64,000 bases of DNA from Methanolobus psychrotolerans (lineage in GTDB: Archaea > Halobacteriota > Methanosarcinia > Methanosarcinales > Methanosarcinaceae), in NCBI RefSeq assembly GCF_002243045.1, contig NZ_MBKP01000001.1:20454-84453 (forward strand), read 5' to 3'. The position numbers were made by a program, and so were the translations under genes. A model generated the notes under the pieces. The model was not told where the DNA came from and searched no databases. It was given only the letters and a program-made list of their open reading frames with translations. This document shows positions 42,062 through 49,323 of this stretch, piece by piece (positions within the stretch are counted from its first letter, which is position 1; each line of letters opens with the position of its first letter).

Positions 42062-42646
42062 ATGGATTTTAACACCATTATTTATTTTATAATATTTATT
42101 CTACTTATTTTAGTTGTTTCAAAGTTCATGAATACTAGTGCATCTGAACATAATCATCAGAGTAAGCCCAATAGCAAGATACAATCATATCCTCAAAATC
42201 AGTGTGCTGATGAGAGGATTTCAAAAACAGAGAGAGAATTCAAGAATGTAGTAAATTTCTTACAAAATGAAGTTTCACTTAGATATGGTAAAAACAAAAA
42301 TGAAAAAGGTTATCAACAGGAATTAGATGGGAGATTATCTGTTCTAAATGAAAGGTATGGATATGATGTACACTATGAAGCTGTAAATGGCAAACATAGA
42401 GTAGATTTTGTCGTAAATAGAAATATTGGAATTGAGATGAAAGTACATCGTGGTGGTACTCAGGTTCAGAAAGAGTTGTTTAGTCAGATTACCGATTATG
42501 CACAATACTGTACTAAGATGATAGGATTGGTTGTGAATGTCACCAATGATGATGCAGATGTATTAAGATTGGAAATTCTGGATAAATTGAAGTATCAACA
42601 TGCAATCACCTCCAAGAATTATGAAATCATTGTTCTAAATGTCTAA
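42062..42646 (+). CDS. Membrane-anchored PD-(D/E)XK-like nuclease
   Basis: 194 residues with GGAG before the ATG. An N-terminal transmembrane helix (IIYFIIFILLILVVSKF) and hydrophilic linker lead to a domain with the restriction-endonuclease pattern: Glu in GYQQELDGRL, then HRVDFVVNRNIGIEMKVHRG giving Asp and Glu-x-Lys, then a Gln-containing helix QITDYAQYC. This is the core of a metal-dependent PD-(D/E)XK fold, tethered to the membrane. The operon context suggests defence against incoming DNA, superinfection exclusion or DNA processing at the membrane; these are inferences. Confidence 0.72.
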   Translation: MDFNTIIYFIIFILLILVVSKFMNTSASEHNHQSKPNSKIQSYPQNQCADERISKTEREFKNVVNFLQNEVSLRYGKNKNEKGYQQELDGRLSVLNERYGYDVHYEAVNGKHRVDFVVNRNIGIEMKVHRGGTQVQKELFSQITDYAQYCTKMIGLVVNVTNDDADVLRLEILDKLKYQHAITSKNYEIIVLNV

Positions 42647-42668
42647 TAGGTAAACATGGAATGATATA

Positions 42669-42890
42669 ATGTCATTGATAAAACCAATATTAATAATTGT
42701 ATTCTTAATTATTGCATTCATACTTGCTTCAGTGGGTGCAAATATAATTGATGAAGGTGCTGATTCTGTAGGATTAAAGCCATCAGAAGATTCTTCATTT
42801 TCTGATATCAATACCAGTGGAATGGTAACTATTGTGCTTTTTGGCATGATTGTTCTAGGTGGTGTAGCGTTAATTAAAGGAAAGGGTTGA
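42669..42890 (+). CDS. 73-residue two-helix membrane protein
   Basis: ATG at 42669 follows GGAATGAT. Two hydrophobic helices (LIIVFLIIAFILASVG and MVTIVLFGMIVLGGVAL) flank an acidic loop (DEGADSVGLKPSEDSS), with a basic end KGKG. It is the last gene of the nuclease operon and has a strong hairpin at its stop. Size and topology resemble small coat or holin-like membrane proteins, but no family is recognised. Confidence 0.6.
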   Translation: MSLIKPILIIVFLIIAFILASVGANIIDEGADSVGLKPSEDSSFSDINTSGMVTIVLFGMIVLGGVALIKGKG

Positions 42891-42913
42891 GAATATCCAG
42901 AATAACCCTTTCC
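42879..42913 (+). terminator. Terminator-like hairpin at end of nuclease operon
   Basis: A perfect 10-bp inverted repeat GGAAAGGGTT / AACCCTTTCC with a 15-base loop overlaps the last codons of the 73-residue gene. No strong T-run follows. Confidence 0.6.
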
Positions 42914-43318
42914 ATATCCTCATTATATAATATAATAGGAACGAAAATATTGATATACATCATTCTGTTCAAATATATTCAGATTTAATCGTTCTTTAAA
43001 ATCCCCTTCTGTTACTCAAATATTTTTAGAATTTTTAAGGATGAAATCATCAAAAAGTTCTATTTCATAATTTGATAAACAGTTAATTATAACTTCAAGA
43101 AAACTGTTCAGAAGGACTATTCTATTTTTATTTAATATCCAGTATGCTATTTGCTAAAAAGGTTCAATGTGAATAGGCATTTTTGAGGGGTTTTCCTATT
43201 TCATTTTTAGACAGTTCCAGTTATTATCGGAGAACTATATTGATGTTCCTCAAATCAAACTATATTTCTAATGTTGGGTTGGAACGAATTCTCACTCATG
43301 AGTTTAGACAGTTTCTAG
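42914..43318. other. Convergent non-coding gap
   Basis: There is no gene. An imperfect direct repeat (TTTAGACAGTTCCAGTTA near 43206 and TTTAGACAGTTTCTAGTTA near 43303) flanks a stretch of about 80 bases next to the helicase stop. Otherwise featureless and AT-rich. Confidence 0.35.
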
Positions 43319-44875
43319 TTACTCAATTTCCTTAAGAGTGAATTCATCAAGTAATCGTTGGGAAATGTTGTTCCCGAACCAATGAATTACTACATCTGCG
43401 CCATCCTTTCTTTTTTGCAATGGTCTTAAACGATGTACGGAGTCATAGACATCATTCTCTATCAGTTCTTCATAGAACTTTCTTAATTTGGGATCTTTGG
43501 GTTTAAGAATGCCATCTTCTTTCGTAAAATCACTAAAATCTGGGAGGCACTCATCTTCCATATTTTCAAGATAATATTCTATATATGCATCCATATTGAG
43601 CATATAAGTACCAATCACAATTATCACATCATATTCTGCAAATTTATTTATTCCATGGGATGCGCCAAACCAGATTACATCGCAACCGAAAAATTTCTTT
43701 TTATTGTTTACTAATTTTTTATACGTAAGAATACACACCTTTTTACCACGATTGTATTTTTCACGCTTAATTACTTTTAAGATTCTTGATTTAGATGATT
43801 CTATCTGGTTCTCTATGTGGTTTTTGTAAAATCCAGAGTCTCCATGCTTGTAGATAATGACGCCCTTATTAGTGATGTTTGTAGAACAAATGACAACATA
43901 ACCTTTATATGCGGGAAACAGTTTTTCAAATTTTTTTAGCCGATTTAAGAATATCTCTTGCGGGAACGATGCACAAAGATACTCAATTTTACATCCAGCA
44001 TCAAGTTGCTTGTAAAATAAAAGATGTTGGTAATGAATTATTGATTTATAATATTTAGTTTCGCCGGTTTCTTTCTCAAACTCCAAAAACATAATTAAAT
44101 TTGAGAAACGCAATTTACATGCTCTATCCATAACACTGCTTACACTTTTCCCATTTGTCCCTACAAGTAAATTGTATTCATTCGCCTTCTTAATAAATTC
44201 ATCTGAAAGTGAAGATAGAGTTCCAATATCTTTGTTCCTGACGGCTTCTTTTAAACTATTCAAGAAATCAGGTTTCACTTTGGGGTGATTCCACAGTTTA
44301 GTGATTTGTTTTATGATTTTGACTTGATCCCATTCGATTAAAAATGTTCCTTCGACTCTTTCATCGATATATATTTCGTCAAAATCATTGAAATCTATCA
44401 CATGTAACATTTCTTTCGGCATCAAAACAGAGATACCTTTTTTCTTGTATATGCTGAATTGATTTCGGTAATGGCAGTTTCCCTTGCATTTTTTGAAAGA
44501 GCAGATTGCTGCAGTAGGAACTTCATTTTCATACATTTTCCGTATTTCGTCATCTTTATCGTAATTCATACATCCGGGTTTTAACCCTTTAAGAATAACA
44601 AAATATTTTTTATTTTCAATTTTCTTTCCCATTTCTTCTGCTAATTCATGCGTAGGGAGAACTACCAGTATTTTCTTTTTATTCTCAAGTTTATTATTTT
44701 CATTAATATTGTTTATTAAATTGGTTGATTTTCCTGTTCCCGGTTGTTTAGCATTTACACTACTCAAATAGGATTTTTGAGATTTCAAATTTCTGCAATG
44801 TATTATTTCTATTTTTGTTCCAATCTCATCATCCAGAAATTTTATTTCGTGTTTGAAGTAATTGGATGTGGTCAT
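43319..44875 (-). CDS. Superfamily 2-type helicase/ATPase
   Basis: 518 residues. Walker A is KQPGTGKSTNL (about 43-53), motif Ia-like VVLPTHELAEEM, Walker B IYIDER (about 168-173), and late motifs FGASHGINKFAEYDVIIVIG and VHRLRPLQ resembling helicase motifs V-VI. A cysteine cluster CSFKKCKGNCHY lies between motifs Ia and II. Divergent helicases of this layout occur on archaeal plasmids and viruses and could drive element replication. It lies downstream of the ribbon-helix-helix gene on the same strand. ATP-dependent nucleic-acid remodelling is inferred from motifs. Confidence 0.75.
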   Translation of the reverse strand: MTTSNYFKHEIKFLDDEIGTKIEIIHCRNLKSQKSYLSSVNAKQPGTGKSTNLINNINENNKLENKKKILVVLPTHELAEEMGKKIENKKYFVILKGLKPGCMNYDKDDEIRKMYENEVPTAAICSFKKCKGNCHYRNQFSIYKKKGISVLMPKEMLHVIDFNDFDEIYIDERVEGTFLIEWDQVKIIKQITKLWNHPKVKPDFLNSLKEAVRNKDIGTLSSLSDEFIKKANEYNLLVGTNGKSVSSVMDRACKLRFSNLIMFLEFEKETGETKYYKSIIHYQHLLFYKQLDAGCKIEYLCASFPQEIFLNRLKKFEKLFPAYKGYVVICSTNITNKGVIIYKHGDSGFYKNHIENQIESSKSRILKVIKREKYNRGKKVCILTYKKLVNNKKKFFGCDVIWFGASHGINKFAEYDVIIVIGTYMLNMDAYIEYYLENMEDECLPDFSDFTKEDGILKPKDPKLRKFYEELIENDVYDSVHRLRPLQKRKDGADVVIHWFGNNISQRLLDEFTLKEIE

Positions 44876-44964
44876 GATACCTGCATCCCCATATACCCAA
44901 AAGGTACAATATATTTATATATAATAACAATTAATTTAATACTGTTCATTTTTAACTCCATGTA

Positions 44965-44980
44965 GGGTGTGGCAACACCC
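44965..44980. promoter_or_regulatory. Hairpin between ribbon-helix-helix and helicase genes
   Basis: GGGTGT-GGCA-ACACCC forms a compact 6-bp stem 30 bases beyond the ribbon-helix-helix stop and about 90 bases before the helicase ATG. It could attenuate read-through into the helicase gene. Confidence 0.45.
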
Positions 44981-45009
44981 ACGTTTTTAAATCATTATTT
45001 TAGTTTTAA

Positions 45010-45138
45010 TCATAGTTTTAATGCATTTTTTAGTAGGGAATTTACAAAAGTACTTCTTTTAACGTCTCCACGCTTTTCTTCAATTTTTGCAATTATTTTA
45101 TCGTCTACTGTCACTGTTAATATTTGTTTCATATTCAT
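45010..45138 (-). CDS. 42-residue ribbon-helix-helix (CopG-like) regulator
   Basis: ATG at 45136-45138 with GTGATG just upstream; a second ATG two codons later is possible. The protein starts MNMKQILTVTVDDKIIAKIE, giving a beta-strand (ILTVTVD) and helix A, then KRGDVKRSTFVNSLLKNALKL gives the turn, N-cap Ser-Thr and helix B. This is the canonical 45-residue CopG/Arc fold, which binds operators as a dimer through the strand. It lies upstream of the helicase in the same direction, as in plasmid copy-control modules. Confidence 0.7.
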   Translation of the reverse strand: MNMKQILTVTVDDKIIAKIEEKRGDVKRSTFVNSLLKNALKL

Positions 45139-45480
45139 CACTTTATTTTATTTTTAGTTAAATATAATATTTACAAGTACTGCAATTAATTATATAAATC
45201 TTTTGTGAAAATATTTAAATAGTTGTTAAGCTTTCCATGGCAAGCCCTAAGCACGGAGGAAGAAAGAGATTGTAGCTTTTAGTGGTTCTCTGAATTTCAG
45301 ATGACCATAATTGCGATGATATTATTTCAGGGCATTCAGTAACATCAGATTAAATAGATTGGATGGAGGGGGTGGGATGCCTTTAGAACACCTGCTATAA
45401 TGTCTAGAATTGCACTGGTTGAATTCTCCGAATAGATGAAGGTAAATGTAAAGAGCAAGGATGCAGGGCAATACATCTAT
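45139..45480. other. Gap between ribbon-helix-helix gene and integrase
   Basis: The first 90 bases are very AT-rich and probably hold the ribbon-helix-helix promoter (TATA-like ATATAATTAA on the minus strand near 45188-45197). The remainder is richer in G and contains only frames of a dozen codons. Nothing else is recognised. Confidence 0.35.
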
Positions 45481-46986
45481 TTATTTTTGATTCCTTAAAT
45501 CTTTCAATTCATTATCCTTCTGTTTTATTGCTTTAGTCCGATTGGCAATCCATTTATCATATAATGCTCTTTCTTCAAAATCCATATTTTCAGGATTACT
45601 ATTTTCAAATTTATTCTTTAAAACATCTAATGTCTTTTCCGATGCTTCTCTATCTGTTAATAATTGTTCAATCGTATCTAACCTGTCCCTTAATTCCTTA
45701 TTTTCGTATCTAATCTTATCTACAGATGGGTCAGTTATATCAATGTAGTTGACAATATCACCAAATGTAATACCATCAAGACCTTTCAAATATATTTGCA
45801 GTCCTTCTTCTGAATTGTAATCCTCATATGTAATTTTAACTGTATTTCCACCATGACCCATCCAATGCTCTTTATAATCACTATCTATATTTTTGTAATT
45901 ATTTGAAAAGTAGTGACGTACACCATGACTCCGTAATTTTGAATATTCACCTTCGACAGTTGGTATATTCAATACTTTTCTGAGTCGGGCATACATTTTT
46001 GTAATTGCATTATTACCCATTGCCCTTATTGAATCATCATATGCAATCACATTACCATTTTTATCTTTAACAATTGAATCTTTGAAGGGTATTGTTTCCT
46101 TTTTTTCATCAAACTTACTATTTATAAAAATCACATCTGTTGATGAATATATCCTTCTCATCAAATAATCTATTTCATTTTGGTTTATGTCGTTCCTCTC
46201 ATCAATATATTTTTGAATACATCTGACGGTTTCAGGTGCAAGGAAAGTGTGATAGGGATTATCGTTCTTCTCTCGATTACGTTCTAATACACATACTTCA
46301 ACGATATTCCCATTACTATCAATCATAGGGTTGTCATCATTATCCAAAACTTGTTTTAAACCATCGATAAATTCACCATGTGTCAATGTTGAGATATCAA
46401 GTCTCGCCATTCCAGACGTGACACCACAACTGATAATGCATTTATCTCTTGAATTAGCTTTATCGAATGCTTTTTTCAAAAGCTCAAATGAAGGTGCTTT
46501 CTTTGATTTTATAGATACAGGCGCATTGATTCTTGCATCGATATTTGAAACATCTACTTTAAAGGACTTATAAAAGTTCAAAAGCCGATGAAAATTACTC
46601 TTTGCAGTACTTGCTTTCTGATTCGATAATAGATAATTCTTATATTCTGTTAGGATTCTCTCATAATCGCCAATTTCATCGTCATCTGAAAAAATAAGTA
46701 CTTCAAAATCTTCTGGTGTTACGGCATTTTCAAATTTTTTGTTCTTACTTTTCTGGTGAGTTAAGGCATGAGTTATCAGTTTTGTTGGGGTTGTGTCAGT
46801 CATACCATTTTCATGCAGGTAGTGGATGAACATATTCATAGTGTATGTTCTGGTTTGCCTTGTTCCTTCTTTTTTATCCTTCACAGCGTCTTTAGGCTTC
46901 ATTATCCATTTTTGGAATGCTCTATCAGTTTGAACTATGTCTTTTACAGAATCGTACTTATATGTCCTATTATTTTTTCTTGCCAT
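45481..46986 (-). CDS. Integrase, tyrosine recombinase with C-terminal coiled coil
   Basis: 501 residues. An N-terminal SAM-like core-binding domain is followed by the catalytic domain with Arg in TSGMARLD (R195), His-x-x-Arg in RSHGVRHYF (H354, R357), His in WMGHGG (H378) and nucleophile Tyr in ITYEDYN (Y387, or Y390). A coiled-coil tail rich in Lys and Glu follows (ENKELRDRLDTIEQLL). Its start is 60 bases from the attR core, the usual place for an integrase gene. It is most likely the enzyme that inserted the element into the LysE-family gene. Confidence 0.9.
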   Translation of the reverse strand: MARKNNRTYKYDSVKDIVQTDRAFQKWIMKPKDAVKDKKEGTRQTRTYTMNMFIHYLHENGMTDTTPTKLITHALTHQKSKNKKFENAVTPEDFEVLIFSDDDEIGDYERILTEYKNYLLSNQKASTAKSNFHRLLNFYKSFKVDVSNIDARINAPVSIKSKKAPSFELLKKAFDKANSRDKCIISCGVTSGMARLDISTLTHGEFIDGLKQVLDNDDNPMIDSNGNIVEVCVLERNREKNDNPYHTFLAPETVRCIQKYIDERNDINQNEIDYLMRRIYSSTDVIFINSKFDEKKETIPFKDSIVKDKNGNVIAYDDSIRAMGNNAITKMYARLRKVLNIPTVEGEYSKLRSHGVRHYFSNNYKNIDSDYKEHWMGHGGNTVKITYEDYNSEEGLQIYLKGLDGITFGDIVNYIDITDPSVDKIRYENKELRDRLDTIEQLLTDREASEKTLDVLKNKFENSNPENMDFEERALYDKWIANRTKAIKQKDNELKDLRNQK

Positions 46987-47040
46987 ATCTGCACACCCTT
47001 CACCATTGTCGAAAGCAAAAAATCAGTACCATTCATGTAT

Positions 47041-47610
47041 TCAATTACAAGACATCAGTACCCTTTCATAAACTTTTGGGGACATGAGTCTCTTTCCTTT
47101 GCTGAATGATGTGGATACAACCGTAAAATATCCAAGATCTGCAAACCAGTGTCCTATCACAAACATTGCTGCTGCAAGTATGCTTATCCCAAGTCCTCGA
47201 AGAACAAGGGCACTTCCGGCAGCCAGCCACCACAACCAGAAATAGGGGTTTGAGGCGGACGTGATTATTCCTGCAAGCACGGGATTTGAGTTTGTAGTTC
47301 CATGCTCATGCATTGAACTTGCTGCATCCTTTGCATTTCTGATTGTCAGGATACCAAACACAACAAGTGTGATCCCTCCAAGTATGGACATTGCCATGAT
47401 CGTATTGTCACTAACTGCAGTGATGCCACATATAATCAGTACGCATACCAGAAACTCCAGGATCGCATGTCCGATGAAGATCTCAGGGCCTGCCTTCCAT
47501 CCTTTTTTCAGGGATGTATCTATGGTGGCAAAAAGCATTGGTCCGGGTACAAGTGCACCTGTCATCCCGACGATAAATCCGATTGTCAGCATCTCCAGAA
47601 GCTCGAACAT
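47041..47610 (-). pseudogene. LysE/RhtB-family transporter, truncated by element insertion
   Basis: 189 residues. Typical LysE helices are visible: GFIVGMTGALVPGPMLFATI with the PGP motif, FIGHAILEFLVCVLIICGI, GGITLVVFGILTIRNA and SNPYFWLWWLAAGSALV. The protein stops at SPKVYERVLMSCN, directly after the shared core, and lacks the final helix. The missing segment (SCGLFLVLFGSWFIIW) is at 36365-36436. Whether the truncated exporter still works is unknown. The attR core lies at 47047-47052 inside its last codons. Confidence 0.85.
47047..47052. repeat. attR core (ACAAGA)
   Basis: Right junction of the integrative element, within the last codons of the truncated LysE-family gene; identical to 36431-36436. 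Confidence 0.7.
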
Positions 47611-47718
47611 AGTTTACACTAGTTAATCCATCAAGGTGTTAAAAAAGGTTTGGCAAAAAAGAAAGTGAGACAAAGGAAGAGGTGGTACAATCTTCCTTTA
47701 TGTCATTAATTTGTATTC

Positions 47719-48732
47719 TTAGAGAATTATCTCAATGTCAAGCTCTTCTGCAAGCTCTTTATACCTGTTACGGATGGTAACTTCTGTCACACCTGCAACA
47801 TCGGCAACCTCGCGCTGTGTACGGCGCTCACCACAAAGAATGGACGCAATGTAAATTGCCGCTGCAGCGACACCGGTTGGACCACGGCCACTGGTAAGCT
47901 CCTTCTCAGAAGCTTGCCTTAATATCTCCACACCCCTGGATTGTACTTCCCCTTTGAGGTTAAGTCCTGAGCAGAACCTCGGAACGTAGTCTATTGGTGA
48001 GGTTGGCATGAGCTTCAGGGATAGTTCTCTTGAAATAAAGCGGTATGTTCTGCCGATCTCTTTCCTGCTTACCCTTGATACCTCTCCTATCTCATCAAGT
48101 GTCCTTGGAACACTGCACTGGCGGCATGCTGCATACAATGCTGCTGCAGCAACACCTTCAATACTTCTCCCGCGAATAAGATTCTTGTCAACTGCTTTTC
48201 TATATACTACTGCAGCAGTTTCACGCACAGTCCTTGGCAGACCAAGAGCCGATGCCATACGATCCAGTTCGGACAATGCAAAAGCAAGGTTCCTTTCCGT
48301 AGCGTTACTTACCCTTATTCGACGTTGCCATTTTCTCAGTCTGTACAACTGGGCCCTGTTCTTTGATGAAATGGATTTACCATATGAGTCACGGTTCCTC
48401 CAGTCTATCATAGTGGACAGACCTTTGTCGTGGATGGTGTAGGTCATTGGTGCGCCCACACGGGAACGCTTCATCCTCTGATCATGATCGAAAGCACGCC
48501 ATTCTGGCCCTTCATCGACAAACTCTGCATCAACCACAAGACCGCAGTCAGAACATACAAGTTCAGCTCTCTCATAGTCCTGCACGAGGTTACGGCTGCC
48601 ACATTCGGGACACTGCACTTTTGCTTTTTCGACTTCTGCGCTCTTATCTTTCTCTTTACGTGCCTTGATCATTGCACGTATTTTCTCCCTCTCGGAAGTA
48701 TCGGAATATCGTACCCTTTCAACTTCAACCAT
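47719..48732 (-). CDS. tfb: Transcription initiation factor TFB
   Basis: 337 residues. The N-terminal zinc ribbon [12 protein letters not shown] / CSDCGLVV is followed by the B-finger/linker [17 protein letters not shown] and two cyclin-like repeats (about 145-235 and 240-332), each with a [16 protein letters not shown] helix. The C-terminal [22 protein letters not shown] recognises the BRE. It recruits RNA polymerase to TBP-TATA. It is downstream of gar1 on the same strand. Confidence 0.97.
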   Translation of the reverse strand: MVEVERVRYSDTSEREKIRAMIKARKEKDKSAEVEKAKVQCPECGSRNLVQDYERAELVCSDCGLVVDAEFVDEGPEWRAFDHDQRMKRSRVGAPMTYTIHDKGLSTMIDWRNRDSYGKSISSKNRAQLYRLRKWQRRIRVSNATERNLAFALSELDRMASALGLPRTVRETAAVVYRKAVDKNLIRGRSIEGVAAAALYAACRQCSVPRTLDEIGEVSRVSRKEIGRTYRFISRELSLKLMPTSPIDYVPRFCSGLNLKGEVQSRGVEILRQASEKELTSGRGPTGVAAAAIYIASILCGERRTQREVADVAGVTEVTIRNRYKELAEELDIEIIL

Positions 48733-48831
48733 TCAAATCACCTTTAATAATCTCTCAATAAAATATATGAGGTAAGTATATTCTCAGTCATCCACAGCTC
48801 ACAGTGTAAATATTGTAACTACTTCAATTTA

Positions 48832-49092
48832 TCATTGAATGTAAACACGTTCATTCACAAGTTTTTCCAACCCGGAAGTTATAACTCTCTTGTCAGGTTT
48901 CAGAGTAAAATAAGGCTGGTCAACCGGACCAAATATGCCGGAAACCTTTCCGATGGGCTTGATGGATTTGTCAAGAACAAAAGAATTAATTCTGGGCAAC
49001 TCTTTCATTGACCCGGAAAACTGTTTTTCGTCCCCTCTGACAACGATTTCATTCTGCCTCGAAATATGCAGGATCTGGCCTAGTCTTTTCAT
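48832..49092 (-). CDS. gar1: H/ACA RNA-protein component Gar1
   Basis: 86 residues from ATG 49092; the frame is open further upstream but without conservation. It starts MKRLGQILHISRQNEIVVR, and the beta-barrel core includes KPIGKVSGIFGPVDQPYF, the Gar1 hallmark. It binds Cbf5 in the H/ACA pseudouridylation complex. It precedes tfb by about 100 bases, a pairing common in euryarchaea. Confidence 0.9.
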   Translation of the reverse strand: MKRLGQILHISRQNEIVVRGDEKQFSGSMKELPRINSFVLDKSIKPIGKVSGIFGPVDQPYFTLKPDKRVITSGLEKLVNERVYIQ

Positions 49093-49245
49093 ATGTCTTC
49101 TTTCATTGTATTTAGGTTTTGTACTATATGGTACGTTTATGTAATATATACTTATCGTATGCATTTTAATATTAGATTTATTCAGTACAAAAACATATCT
49201 ATCCTTTTTTAGACTATGTCACCCCGTCACAGACCACAAACTTAA

Positions 49246-49256
49246 AGTTATAAAAG
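49246..49256 (+). promoter_or_regulatory. TATA-like promoter of ppdK
   Basis: AGTTATAAAAG with an A-rich BRE-like run before it lies about 70 bases upstream of the GTG start of ppdK, predicting a leader of about 40-45 bases. Confidence 0.45.
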
Positions 49257-49323
49257 AACAATTGAGGCTCGACTTAATACTAATGAATGTCCATCATATA
49301 TTCTTATGCATGGAGGAAATTCG

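Larger units (their letters stand above)
36431..47052. mobile_element. Integrative element inserted in a LysE-family gene
   Basis: About 10.6 kb are bounded by the 6-bp core ACAAGA at 36431-36436 and 47047-47052. Outside the two cores lie the C-terminal and N-terminal parts of one LysE-family gene in the same frame. Inside are two tyrosine recombinases near the two ends, helicase-like ATPase, ribbon-helix-helix and winged-helix DNA-binding proteins, a membrane-anchored nuclease-like protein and several small membrane proteins. No capsid, portal or conjugation gene is recognised. Base composition is more AT-rich than the flanks. It may derive from a plasmid or virus. Confidence 0.8.

Noticed and set aside
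48008..48442. Plus-strand frame opposite tfb
   Set aside because: Antisense of the TFB cyclin repeats with no independent evidence.
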